The notes below the pieces were generated by a model. It saw only the letters and a program-made list of their open reading frames with translations, was not told the origin of the DNA and made no database searches. The translations under genes were made by a program, and so were the position numbers. A DNA stretch of 64,000 nucleotides from Apricaphanius iberus (Eukaryota; Chordata; Actinopteri; Cyprinodontiformes; Aphaniidae): NCBI GenBank assembly GCA_028564705.1, contig JAPXFQ010002718.1, forward strand, positions 1 through 64,000, given 5' to 3'. Below are positions 33,213-45,750 of this stretch, piece after piece (position 1 is the stretch's first letter; each line of letters starts with the position of its first letter).

Positions 33213-34349
33213 TACATTTTCCTTATGTTTGAAATTGGTTTTAGACGCTGGTTGACGAGGATTAAGCTCCTCTCACCGTTTACCTCTATACCAATTGTTG
33301 GGTTTTCCAGTAGCATAGTCTAAACATAAAACATAATATGGAGTTATCTCTGACTTGTTTCCGAACTGTTTCGACCATACAGCTTCTTTGTGTGCACTCA
33401 TGCCTCGTGAGAGGAGGCGCTGACTGGATGTGATGAGCTCTGGATGTGCTTACGGTATGGTATGTACCTGGCCCGGTTTCCTGCAGGGATGGGAGGAAGC
33501 GAGGAGAACTCATCAGCGCCCAGAGAATCCATGTGTTTCCTGAACTGCTTTCAATAACCAGCCAACGCACATCCTCCTGGAGGCATTTTATCTACTCCCA
33601 TAGGTCGCATCAAGACCTCGGACTAAACAATAGCCTCGGGAATCCTCCTTTTTCTCCTGGACGACAAATCAGCCAGTCATTTAGATAGCTGTATCTCTCT
33701 GTCTAGACACACTAGGCACCTCGGAGGTATTGCCTGAAACAATGCGGCGTTAATTGCTGTTGAAGTGATAAACCCTCAGCACTGCTATGGAATTTTTAGA
33801 TTGTTGTAAGGAGAATTGGGTGGTGCGTGTTGTGTCTGAGGTCTGCAAGCAATCTTTGTGTTTGGTATTTAAAGGTGTATAATTCAATGAGGGGACTATT
33901 AGTGAGGGGATTTTAAGGTCTTATCAGCAGTAAAAACTAGCAGAACCTAATAAGTAACAACTTCCTCTTAAACGCACAGCAAAATGTGTCACTTCCTTCC
34001 AATGCTGCTTTCTTCAATCTTTTATTTATTTGATTAACTCTCTGGAGATGATGTTCAAAGATACCATCATTGCCTTTTGGAGATTGGCTCCAAAAAGCAA
34101 TAAAGTTAAAGAAAACAAGGAGGAGGCCTGGGGCGATGGAGTGTTTAATGCTTACTTCCACAGGCTTGCTGTTATCTTCTGCTTAAGCATGACCACTAAT
34201 GTGACTCAGCATTACCCAGTGTCTGCTGCAATCATCTTGGCCTTTAAAATAGAGAAAAAATACAACCAATTGGAAATGACTATGGCATGATACAAGCAAA
34301 TATTTTTAAAGCAAACCAGATGTGACAGTGTGGAGGTCCTGTCACTATG
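33213..34349. other. Unassigned intergenic DNA
   Basis: No recognisable feature. Confidence 0.4.
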
Positions 34350-34367
34350 GCTCCGTTCGATGATGTG

Positions 34368-34450
34368 CCCTGGCTGCTTGGCCACGGGGATATCCCTTTG
34401 GCATGACTCTCAACCGGGAGTCGCGGGATTGAATCCCGCCCGGGCCCTAC
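34368..34450 (+). repeat. tRNA-related remnant
   Basis: GCGGG-ATTGAAT-CCCGC forms a perfect 5-bp T-arm-like stem with a 7-nt loop, preceded by TGGCCACGG and a GACTCTCAACC anticodon-arm-like segment. The D arm and acceptor stem do not fold well, so this is a tRNA pseudogene or SINE head rather than a working tRNA. Confidence 0.35.
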
Positions 34451-34459
34451 ATTGTGTAC

Positions 34460-36667
34460 CTTGCCACACAAGGTAAGCAGAAGGAGCACTTTGGTTCCAA
34501 GAAGCACTGTAAAAACGATAGAAGCTGATCCACTGTAGTTGCATGAAATTGCAACAAACATCACAAATAATTTATTCTAAAAACAAACCTCCATTTGGAG
34601 CAGGCAATCTGTAGATCAGGAGAATGACTAGATTTCATACAGTGACATAACTTGGAGTCCAGGTTTGAAACAGAACAATGCTAAAAACGATCAGTGATGT
34701 AATGGGAAAGCAAAAAAGAAACACCCACTGCTGAGCTGACGTTATCAGCATTTTCAGCTCTTTAGGAGGAAGGCGAGCAAAGCCAGGAAAAGGTCCTGCA
34801 GGGGCTCAACAAGTCTTCCTGTAAATGAAAAGAGACACTGGATCTCGTGCTGTTGAGAAGCTTTTATTGTGCAAACTTGTGTCTCATTTAGATAACTTAG
34901 AGCTTGTTAAGGATTGAATAAAGTCAGTGTGGGCAACTGGGAAAGAAGTTCCCATGTTTGAGTGAAACACAGTCAAACAAGAGGCTTAAAGCACACAACA
35001 TTTTTCGGGCAACAGCTTAAAGTGGGGAAAAAAAAGAAAAAGAGTGGAATGTTGAGGAAGAGATGGCCAAAGACTGCCAGAACCATGTAGTTGCTTTGAA
35101 ATGGTTTTCTGTAAGCGATTGAAAAAAAAAAACATAAAGTAGCACACTGTTTACTTAGACTTTCTCTGATTTTAACAAGTGAGCTGACTTGGGATTTTCT
35201 CAGTCAAAAATCTGCTGTTTAAATTGGAAGAAAACTCATTTCTTCCAAACAACAGTTTTGAAATGAGGAGTTTGCGGCCACTAATGCGAGCTGTAGCATG
35301 GCTAGAGAGAGGAGGAATAATGCGTATGGATCCATGATGAGTCTTTGGCACAAAAATTAGGATAAAATGCTGTGAAATCTGTTTTTTGTTTTTCAGTAAT
35401 AACTGTAATTCATGCAGTGTACATGCAATGCTCTCTGCTGTATGCACACATCCTATTGCAGGGCTAGACTGATTAAAACTGCAGCATGTCTGAGTTTTGT
35501 TTTTTAAATGTCATATATAATGCCAATTATCATTGTGGTATTGTATATGATTACTACATTTTATTATTTGGACTCCAGGAAGGTTAACCACTACGTGAGA
35601 AACTACTGAGGATCCACTAGAATCATGTGTGCTCAGCGCATCTTTGGAGACGTGAGGACGCCGTGTTGATAGATCAGCCAGAGCCTGGTTTTGCGAAGCT
35701 GTGCGGTTCGCGTGGGTTTTAACAAGCACAAACCATCGATATATCAACCCCAATGTTTGCTATTTTTGGTATCAGGTGTGTAGAATAAAATCAGAAGTTA
35801 ATTAATAAAAAAAAGTTAAAAAATCAAATAAAGTCAGAAGAAGTCTGAGCAATTTTAAAAGGAAACTGTATTTTCTACACAATATCTTAAAACCTCTGGA
35901 GCTCATTCAGGCTGCAAGAAGGCGAGAGAGAGCAAGACTTTCAGCTATTGCAGTGGATATAAAACTTCTGAAATTAGCTCGGAAAAATTAGCAATTGCTA
36001 ATAGAAATTAAAAGTTATAGTAAATGATAAAAGTTCGGGTAAAAAAAAAGACAATTAGAATTCATGATACTACTGTATTACAATGGACCCCTGCCTGTTC
36101 ACAGATTCACCATTTTGCAACAAAAAAAAATGTGTCTCGCATATGTAAAATATGAATAAGAACATGCAGTTCAGGAATACCTAGGTGCAATGCTACTTGA
36201 CAAGCTACAGACTGCTTCTTACAAAGCAGACAAGAGTTTAATTTATATTCCTTGGAGCTGATTTACTGTTCTCCTAAGGACAGATAAAAGGAAGACTAGG
36301 AAGGCAGTGGTTACTGAGTGTAATAATGTATACTAAGGTACATATGATATGCAAACTATTAAAAGTGTCATTCTCTCTGTGTTTCAATAAATTTGCTGTG
36401 GTCTTGAGAATTGTATTCTGTGGAAAAACATCCTCTCTAGTTCCTGTTCCAGGAGGTTGCATTTTGCTGGAGTAATTGTTGGGGGGAAACGTCAGGATTA
36501 CAAGCATTAATTATATTCATGATATGCAAACCTGTCGCCTCTGATTGGCTAACAGCAATGCTTACTCTTACCCCTAACTTCAACTGCATCTGCTCCGCTC
36601 TGCCACACACTATGCAGCAAAAATGCTCCCTTTGTAGTCAGTGAGAGCGTTTGTGGAGTTCCTGGCA
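34460..36667. other. Unassigned A+T-rich DNA
   Basis: No recognisable feature. Confidence 0.4.
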
Positions 36668-36870
36668 GTTAGCTTTAACTTGCAGTGTTGCTAAGGGTTA
36701 GCTTCTAGTCGCAGAGTTGCAAACAGTTAGCTTCTACTACCAGAGTTGCTAAAAGTTAGCTTCTACTTGCAGAGATACTAACAGTTAGCTTCTACTAGCA
36801 GAGATGCTAGCAGTTAGCTTCGAATAGCAGAGAAGCTAACAGAAGCTTCAAATAGCAGAGATGCACTCTG
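36668..36870. repeat. 29-bp tandem repeat, about 7 copies
   Basis: GTTAGCTT starts at 36668, 36697, 36726, 36755, 36784 and 36813, a strict 29-bp period, with a diverged last unit. GCTAAC-A-GTTAGC dyads form across unit boundaries. Confidence 0.95.
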
Positions 36871-37237
36871 CTCTCTCTGGTCCCGACCTTCCCATGGTTG
36901 GTCGCAAACCAAGGTGGGCTTGACCAGGATACACTACTACACAGATTCCACAGCTTTCTGTGATAAAATCGGTTTCCACTAAGATTGATTTTTGGTACTG
37001 AAGCAGGGAATAGGGGTGTGACTACAGTATCACATGCAGCATGCATATCCTACTTAGAGTGAAGGATTATATGGTTTCTCATTGAATTAGATCTTTAAAA
37101 TAGGCAGTTCTAAGTATTTTTAGTGGAGGTCTCTTCTCTGATTTTAACTATTCATGGCCGGCTGCATCCAGTCCCTAACCCCCGCTAAAGCCAGGCAACC
37201 ACTGTACTGTTGCTAAATGAAGTTACACCTGCACCAT

Positions 37238-37981
37238 CAGTGTTGCCAACTCCTCAGTAAGGAAAGTAGCTATTGGCTGTCCCAAAAGTCGCTAGAAGTC
37301 GCTAAATGACGTCATCGCCTAATTTGCATAATTGGCAATTTGCAAATAACAGTAAAAGTGAGTAAAAAACACCCTAAATATGTTTAGAACTACAAATGTA
37401 CAAAAATAATTTCAACATTAACAACATTTAATGATTTTAATGCTTTGTCTAGATCCACATTACACACATCAGTTTTGTCCTGTATTGTTAATTGCTACAC
37501 ACACAGTGGACGAGGTGAATAAGTGACTGAGCTGCTGAGGTTGTGTGAGTCAAATGCAGTGATTTATTTGTGTGACAGCGTCACAGCGAAGAAACGTTTA
37601 CATTTAAATCCCGCTCTGCAAGCCAGCGGCGGCTTTCTTTTGCGCAAGCGCATTTCATTTGCAGTCCGGACGCCGAGTGGTGAGGGTCTCCTCTCTCTCT
37701 CTCTGCTCCGCCCATAGACTGTAGATGGGACTGCTGCGCAAGGCTACTGTGAGACTGGCCGCCTGTAAGTGCTTTGGGACGGGGGAGGGGCTCACGTTGA
37801 GGACAGTAACTGCAGAACAATACGTGCTTCACGCCAGAGTCTCCAAAACACCAGATAAGTCTCCAATAACACCAGAAAAAGTCGCTAGATTTGTCGCTAG
37901 TCGCTTTTTTGAAAAAAAGTCGCTATAGGGGTCTGAAAAGTCGCTAAATCTAGCGACAAAGTCGCTAAGTTGGCAACACTG
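37238..37981. mobile_element. Non-autonomous hAT transposon, 744 bp, intact 8-bp target duplication
   Basis: The ends CAGTGTTGCCAACT and AGTTGGCAACACTG are perfect inverses. TGCACCAT occurs at 37230-37237 and again at 37982-37989, the 8-bp duplication of hAT insertion. AGTCGCTA words are clustered in both subterminal regions, as expected for transposase-binding repeats. There is no transposase frame. Confidence 0.95.
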
Positions 37982-37989
37982 TGCACCAT

Positions 37990-38974
37990 TGGTTTGTGAT
38001 ACATGTGAGGATATCATTGAGAAACTTTCCTAGGGTTGTACTCGTATTCTGGGGCAGAGAAGCTCTTTTAAGAAAAGCAGATCACTGACTTCTCTGTGCA
38101 AGGGCTTTATCGTGGTTAGGACCCCAAACATGATAAACATAAAGGAAATACATCAAAAGGAGAAAAACAACAGGAAACTGACTGATAACGTTGGATGTGT
38201 GCTGACCGTTGGAAATGCAGATTCACAGGTCAGCAAAGATATGTGTCCTTAGATTCTCCCCATGCTGCTAAGCACTTATCAAACAGAAGATATGCTGGGG
38301 TTCTAAGGATCATGTGTTGTTTTGCATTTTTTACTTTAACTAGGTTTTAAACAATTTTTCATTCCTTCTTAATTTTTAATCAGAGACGTCAGTGTCATAA
38401 TAGGGAGATAAGCGCATAATAAAGAGTCATAGGGACATATAGAAATGTGGTCTGTGTGGGGTCATTGTACTTCTGAAAAGTATTTTTGGATGAAAAAAAG
38501 CTTCATAAATAAAGTTTGATTGATAATCTTGTGATGGCAAAAATAACAGTAAATACTGCAATGATAATATTTGTTGCTTTATATGAATATTTTCTTTCGT
38601 CCTCTTCTGATCTCATATCTTCGGACTTCTGCAAGACTTTATTCGATCTGCACAGTGTCTACTGCTACATATTTTCAGTTCTCTGTTTTTTTGTAACTTT
38701 TTTGGTTTGAGGCGGGCTTTGGTGTCGACAAATTTAGAGGAAGTGGAGTGCTGACCAATCACAGGAATGCACCCTCCATTGCCTTTGAAGGACATTTAAA
38801 AAATTGGGCATGTATCCATCACCCTCTGTGAGCCTGCCACAGAGTGCTTGTGTTAATGAATGATGGGGCTGCGTCACCGCATCTCACTCATGGAGAAGTA
38901 TAAACTCACTTTTAATGTCGTCTAACACCAACTTCAACATTAACAAGTACAGCAAACAATATTTTTTTCTGGAA
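37990..38974. other. Unassigned intergenic DNA
   Basis: No recognisable feature; A+T-rich. Confidence 0.4.
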
Positions 38975-39640
38975 GAGAGTGAAGACAACTGATGCCTTAA
39001 ACGTGCTCAAAAATGATTTGTTTAACCGAAATTGGAATGATGTCTACATCACTAATGATGTTGAGACCGCTTATGATCTATTTTTGAGTTACTTAAAACG
39101 TTTTTACGACACAAATTGCCCTTTGAAACAATGGAATCATAATGCAAAACATATAAATGAACGGAATGGAATAAAAAAATGCCGGTAGGAAAAAAAGGCT
39201 TTATTGCTATTTTATAAGGACAAGATCAATGGAGGCCGAATGGAGGTATAAAAAATGTACAAATAAATTAACAATTATAATTTGGGCTGCTAAGAAAGAA
39301 TATTACAATAAAATAATTGCAAAGAGAGAAATAATGTTTTAAATAATATTTTAAAAAGGCAGGCAACTTGTTAAGAAAATTAGCCACATTATTTCACTGT
39401 TAATGAGAAAAGTCTTGATAAGATGGATGATGTAGCAAATAAATTTAACGAGTATTTTATAAATATTGGTTCCCAGTTAGCCACAACGAACATTTCCGAG
39501 ACAGTGGTAAGGCAAAATCCCCGATATATATAACCACTTTAACGTCTGAAAACTGGCAGAACTTTAGGGAGAAACTTAAAATTGCAGTTGACAGCGAAAT
39601 AGAAGTTATTAAAAGCCCCTTTAAGATATGTGAAAGAAAT
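38975..39640 (+). pseudogene. LINE ORF2 remnant, region between endonuclease and reverse transcriptase
   Basis: The frame 38979-39188 encodes DLFNRNWNDVYITNDVETAYDLFLSYLKRFYDTNCPL, the linker seen in fish LINE ORF2 proteins between endonuclease and polymerase. Frame-shifted continuations (AAKKEYYNK, then DKMDDVANKFNEYFINIGSQL pieces spread over frames) follow to about 39480. Several stops; no polymerase motif survives. Confidence 0.65.
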
Positions 39641-41033
39641 TTTCCGACAGTGTCTTGGCCACAAATCCGCCGGGGAGAAATTTATCCCTATTCCTAAAGC
39701 TGACCCTTCACACATAAAAAGTTTATGGCTTTCAAAAGTCTGGAGACCTGCGATTATGTTGATTCAAGGAGAGTTGGGAAGATCTTTGTGTAACAGAAAG
39801 CCGTGTTTGTGCTACAAGCAGAGGTCAGATGAGCAGAAACAGTGCGATTCTTATCACCTGTGAGGAATTGCAAAGAAGAATTGCATAATCCTAAACGCGA
39901 CTGCAAAGCTGGGTAAGTCCTCATTGATATTTGTCCTTATATTTATTTTATGTATTTATGGAAATATAGTCACTGTTGTACAATTTAAGTTGTCCTTTGA
40001 CAACTTTAGTAATTCAGTGGCGTCTAGTCTCTGTCGAAAAACCGAATATCACCGCTTACACAGTTCTTTTTTTTATCCAGTCTTGAAGAAAAATATGCCA
40101 CCATGTTGCAGCTGATTAAATTAGAAGCCGGTGTTAGGATAGGATTTACAGATGCAACAGCGTGAATAATCGAGTTGGTGATAGCGGTTTGGGACATCTG
40201 TATCAGAACGCGAAAATACAACGCGGAGGATTTTAAAATATGCAAACCTCACGTTTTTTTAAATAAACATTCTCTAAATAACAAAGACGTGATCACAATT
40301 TAAAATAAATGGTGTACATTTTGCAGAAAAATGAATGTCTCCTTGTTCATGCCCTTTAGTCAAAGGTTAGGCTACTAATTAATTCGCAGTTACTTTAGAG
40401 TATAATAATTGCCACCTACTGACCAGTCTTGGTATGGCTGTAGTATCCGTAGTCTCAGTTTGCTATGCCAGCAATACCTATGTAAATTACTGGTTAAAAG
40501 CAGGGATGTATTCCTAATCTGGCCTACCAGGCCCAGGCTCCCAAGAGCTCTGCTGCTCTACACATATATGCTTCTGTAATATAGGCTTGGATTGGGTTTG
40601 TTCATCGCATGTCTGAATAATGTCATTTATATCCACAAAAGTCATCAGAATCTTTAAATGCAGTGGACTATTTATCAAAATGTTCTCCCAGGAGAGCACA
40701 CTCCTGGATGTCGCATAACATTACGTTGGTCGGGGCATATATCTTTGCTTAGGGTTTAAAAAATAAATTCTTAACCCAATGTTTCACTTTCTAAGTATTG
40801 TGTTAAAACGTGCGATGACAAGGAATTTACTACCTAGGGTAACATGCTAATATCTGTGACCCCATCCACCCAGAGATGACGCTTGTTTAACTATCCTCAA
40901 ACCTAACCTAAGCTTCAAACCACAAAGTGTAATATCAGCAATTAAATCTCCCCATTGCTAAATCTCCCGGCCTACGGAGCTCACCGTAATCCTACCTGCT
41001 TGTCAGTGGACGGCGGGGGGCGAGGTCCGAACA
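39641..41033. other. Unassigned intergenic DNA
   Basis: No recognisable feature. Confidence 0.4.
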
Positions 41034-41290
41034 TACTGCAGATCACGACCCGCTAAATTTAAGCTTGTTACTAAGGGGAGGAAAAGAAACAATGTTTACC
41101 TCAGTAGCGAAGAGGGAAGAGTGCCCCGCATAATTCCTGTCCGTGTGGCGTACAGAAGCTGTAGTGTAGTGTAGCTCTGGCTCGAGGCTCAGTGTACGGC
41201 TGGTAACGGCCCGTCGCGCTGCGGTCTGGTCTTGTTTGGGAATGCAGCCTAAACTGAGTGGTAAACTCCATCTAAGGCTAAATACCAGCA
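41034..41290 (+). pseudogene. 28S rRNA 5'-end pseudogene fragment
   Basis: GACCCGCTAAATTTAAGC, TTACTAAGGGGAGGAAAAGAAAC, CGAAGAGGGAAGAG, TGTGGCGTACAGAAG, TTGTTTGGGAATGCAGCC and GGTAAACTCCATCTAAGGCT follow the first part of vertebrate 28S rRNA in order. Insertions, deletions and substitutions are common, so it is not functional. Resemblance stops abruptly after CTAAATACC. Confidence 0.85.
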
Positions 41291-42589
41291 TGATTCCTGT
41301 TTCACGTTACATACAAAATTTTTAGTAAAAGGAGATAGTGTAAGAGTTGTGTTACAGTTAGCCAAGCAGAGGACAGAAACTAGCATGTCAGTAATTCTAA
41401 GAGCAAGCCCCCGACTCATGCTGATTCTCTCCGCCCACTACCGCACTGAACTGTAATACACTATGAAAATAGTGAGGGGAAAATTTTGTTCACACAAACA
41501 GATGCAGGCGGGATTCTTTCATACCAGAGAACACGAAAAAATTTATACAAACACCAGTAAATGGGGCCTTTAATTACAACGTGACAGTTGTGCATTTTTA
41601 CTTAGTTACAGTTCGGTCTTGGTTGCAGAATACCATAAAATGGTGTAAAAAGTCTTTCAATCAATCATTCAGTATTCTAAACATGATAAATACTATGTAT
41701 CAGAATTTGGACAGCAAGATCTGGAAACTATGAAGCCGCATCTCCTTCCCTAAAGTATTTAGTAGCTGCAGGGAAAGTGTTTTCACATGCTTTTTTTTTG
41801 TGAGAAAATGTGTCTGGCTGGAAATGTGATGCTATATGTTTCGTAAAACCAAACACCTGCTCCACCCAGAAGCCCTTGAGAGCAATCTGTCAAGTTGCAT
41901 CATTATTTCAGACCCGCTGACTTCCACTGTGCAAACCTGCAAAACACAGTTGGCAGAACTCCTTCTTGAATTGTTAGATTGCATCGAGTCATCCGCCCAG
42001 AACTTGCCTAACCTGTTTCTCAGCTCTAGGCTCTCTACCCGTTCTTATTCACACGTCCAGCATGTGAAAGTGAAACATTAGCATTATCTAATAACAGCTG
42101 TGAGAACTCAGTGCACTATACATCAAAGATGAGGCGATAGATGGTTGGGGTACAGCAGAAACTCTTTCGCCTGGTCTTGATGGTGCAGCGCAGCCAGCCG
42201 CAGCTGCTTACACTGGAAATGTTTTCAACCGAGAATGCTTTCTCTTTTCATCTAGTACAGAGATTAGATTAAAGTCCTTTCTTTGTTTTCTGTCAGTGGC
42301 CTGGTTTAGATTGGTCTCTTCATAACAAAGCTGTACCAGTGACAACACATTCTACTCAGTATATAGACAAAGGGACAGAGCACACAGGTCAGGGAGAAAG
42401 TTGGGGAGATTTTTAAAGCAGGGTTAGATTATAGAACTAAACCCCAACCTTTAAACTTCTCCCAGGGGCCATTAAACAGCCGCAAGCCAGACCCTAAAAG
42501 GAATGGACAGGCAAGCATAGTATTATTCAGAGAATCAGACTGAAGGAGGAACAGAGATACAAAGTTCAGACTCTTTCAGTAGACCTATT
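41291..42589. other. Unassigned intergenic DNA
   Basis: No recognisable feature. Confidence 0.4.
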
Positions 42590-43370
42590 CGTGATGCACT
42601 CAGAAATCTGGCCTTCACAGAGGAGTGAAAACAGGAAAGTCAGTGTAGAAATAAAAGCTCTAGAAAGCCTTCATTGCAGTTTTTAACAAGCCACACAGGG
42701 GACATAACAAGTGGAAGAAGGTGCTCTGGTTCAAACTGAGCTCTTTAGCCTGCATCCAAGCAGCTAGCTGAGGCTGAAACTACTTTGCAACACATCCCTA
42801 CTGTGTAAAATGGTGGTGGCAACACGATGCTGTGCGGTTCTAGTTCTTCAGTAGGGACAGGAAAGTGGGAAAAGATGGAGGGAGCTAAATACAATACTGT
42901 AGGAAACCTGTTCACCTTCCAGCACAGCTCTAAAGATATCGCCGCAGCTGCAACGGAATGGTTTAGATCACAGCAGATACCCACGCATGGCCCCCTCAAA
43001 GTTCAGGCCTAAATAAAGACTTAAAAAGAGATGTTTACAGATGTTATCCATCCAATCAGACTAATCTTGAACTAGTTTGCAAATAAGAACGGGGGAAATA
43101 TTCAAACCTCTATGATAGATTGTGTGAGACATTCACAAAAAGACTTCAAGTTGCTTCTGGCTAAATGCCTCTGTATCCAAAGCTATTCTGACTTTTATCA
43201 GTTGTTCAAAAATAAAAAGAAAAAAAGAATGAAAATCATGTTACACTTTATGATAATGCACTACTTTGTGTGGTCTGTTACATAAATTTCCAATAAAATA
43301 CAATGAATTTTGTGAACTGTGACATGACAAAAAGCTCAAGCGGTATCATCACTTTTTTCAAAGCTCTGTG
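42590..43370 (+). mobile_element. Tc1-like transposon, internally deleted
   Basis: AATCTGGCCTTCACAGAGGA, GTGGAAGAAGGTGCTCTGGT, CATCCCTACTGTGTAAAATGG, AACGGAATGGTTTAGATCAC and the terminal CTACTTTGTGTGGTCTGTTAC then GTGACATGACAAAAAGCTC occur in Tc1-like order. A 61-codon frame at 42827-43012 retains the GTGKWEKMEGAKY and TEWFRSQ segments. Frameshifted and inactive. Confidence 0.75.
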
Positions 43371-44089
43371 AAGTCGGGTATATTTTATGAAAGGGTTTAA
43401 AGCTTGAAATAAATAGTGGGAACAAGGGAAGAATTTCCAAAAAACAAGATATTTCTTGCTTAAAACTCATGTCGAACACATTCATTGAGCATCTGTTTAA
43501 CCTGCCTTTCATTGGCAGAAATACACACCGTGACTACAAACAACAATAATTTGCAACACCCGGATGCTTTTTGTGCCACAGTTTCCTGAGGAAATACCCG
43601 TCAACTTCCCAAAACTCTGTACTAGTCTGGTATCAGAGGGCCAATTCACTGCCTCCGCACAACATTTGGTCCGTGGCAGAGTCTACAGGGTTTGAAAGTT
43701 GCGGAGGAGGAGTGGGAGTAAGAATGTTGTGGGGGAGTTCTTCAGCAGAGGTATATCAATGAAATACGACATTAGGTTGGTCTACATGGATTTTCAAAAA
43801 TGATGATATCTCAGCAAATTAGATTTTCCTTTTCCTGTGATGTAAGCTGGAAAGTGATTAAAAGCGATTTTATACATTTATTCACTCAGCGTCTCAACCA
43901 GGTATCCATTTGTAATACGCTTCTTACTATTGGTCTTCAGCTAATGCTTGAAGCAATTTCTTCTCATTTCTACCATTGTGAGCAAAATTATTGATCTAGA
44001 CTGAATTTTCAGTTAGTTCAGATAAACTTGTAGAGAAATAAAAATGACTTTATACAAACAACTAATGCATTAATCTGATCTGATCAGTT
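43371..44089. other. Unassigned intergenic DNA
   Basis: No recognisable feature. Confidence 0.4.
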
Positions 44090-44273
44090 GACCTAGTGAC
44101 AGTGACCTCTTTGTGACAATAGACTCCAGGAAGTAGTCTGACAGATAACCTGAGAGGAAACCGCATCACAGTGAAGTTTTTCTGAATTAGGTTGTAGTTG
44201 TTCTGCAAATGACAATATCTTGTTGAGTTGTAAACATGTTTTCTTCACTTGTGATGACCTCAGTTAACTAGCA

Positions 44274-44319
<46 letters not shown>

Positions 44320-45310
44320 TCAAAGTGAACTACAACTAGGAAAACGCGGACATGTAATGAGTGTTCTTTATACAGTATACCTCAATATCCTACCCTGCTA
44401 TGGTTTTGGATTAACATAAAGAAAAGACAAAAGTTGCTGTACAGAAATAACTCCCGGATTTATGGTGGGTGATCTGATCCGGTTCTGCTTTGAGCCGGTA
44501 ACATCTCTGTAACAACAGACTACAGCAAGTAGTCTCTCTGATAACCTAATGTGAAACCACAACCTAAAGATTTATGTTTCTGATTTACGCCTTATTTCTC
44601 TGTGGATTATACAGGCACTATCTAATTGAGGTTTCAAGATTTTTGCAGCTAGTAACTTGTTGGCTTTTTTTAATTATTATTTTTTTTTTTAGCCTTTGCT
44701 TAAAGCTTTTTTTTATGGTTTGTATTTTTGTGAAGCTCTGCTCTATTTTAACATCTATGTATGGAGTCAGTTTCTACTGTCTCTTTATTAAACTTAACAA
44801 AGTACTTCAGATTAGATTGAACCATTTTAACCCGTCAAACGAAAAGATAAAATGGTAACACTATGGCAGCCTATGAACTGTATCCTCTTTGGTGTCTTAC
44901 CACTGTAGATAAACAGATGTTTTGAAATGAAGGTATCAACTGGTCACAAAATGTGATTTAATGGATCTGTATTAAATCCAGTCGAGGTTTTCTTTATTAT
45001 AGATTAGAACTATCCTAAATTTATCCATCTGCCAAAAAAGTGTGACTAGCTCCTTTACTGCAACTTCAGCATTCATGATTGTTGGGGGAAAAAATAGCCG
45101 ATAACAAAACCAAACTATAAGCAAGTGTTTTGTAATCAAATTTCCATAATTTCCATTTAGGATTGTCTGGTGTCGGTAAGCTCTCTGAGAAGCAGAGAAG
45201 TAGTCTGTCCTTAAGTGAACCTAAAGTGAAACAATATTCAGTGAGTTTTTGATCTCATTTATATGGAAGAGCCTAACTGCCAGGAGCAGTAGCAGTATCT
45301 TGTTAAAACA
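44090..45310 (+). repeat. Three diverged local repeats around 44.1, 44.5 and 45.16 kb
   Basis: Each contains a variant of AAGTAGTCTG followed by GATAACCT or GAACCTAA, then GTGAAAC. Two (44.1 and 45.16 kb) also share CAGTGAAGTTTTTCTGA-like or CAGTGAGTTTTTGATCT and later ATATCTTGTT/GTATCTTGTT. The identity is low and the units are unevenly spaced. Confidence 0.5.
44274..44319. repeat. (ACAG)n microsatellite
   Basis: About eleven units of ACAG, uninterrupted. Confidence 0.97.
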
Positions 45311-45747
45311 AGAAGGTACTCGTATCAACAGCATATAAAAATATGTTTTTCTGACAGATTGCGACTTGTTTTAAAGACATAAAGAGGCTAACTCTGACTC
45401 TGTCTCCTCACAGTGACACTCAAACATCCCATGAGGTGTTTTCCCGCTACAACCTCTCTTGTTTAAACAAGAATATATTTTGCTTTTATTGAGAAATACA
45501 TCTCATTATAGCAAGTTTTATATCTTGTTATAATGATACTCTACTCCAAAATAGTATAGGTGGTGACATGTGCCTTTTTGAGTTGACATTCTTCCATTTT
45601 GCCTATAGTATCATGCAGATAGTAAATAAATGCTGGCAGCAGTGAAGCAGACACAGTAAATGCAGGATATGCATGATAAGGGAAGAAATGGACGACAACA
45701 ACAGTACAGCACTGTACATTTGGTACATACGGTTCTGTTTGATTGTG
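45311..45747. other. Unassigned intergenic DNA
   Basis: No recognisable feature. Confidence 0.4.
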
Positions 45748-45750
45748 TTA

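Noticed and set aside
34368..34450. Functional tRNA gene
   Set aside because: Only the T arm folds; the D arm and acceptor stem are not convincing.
41034..41290. Working 28S rRNA gene
   Set aside because: Too many indels and an abrupt end after about 250 bp.
44274..44319. CRISPR-like or regulatory array
   Set aside because: It is a simple ACAG microsatellite without spacers.
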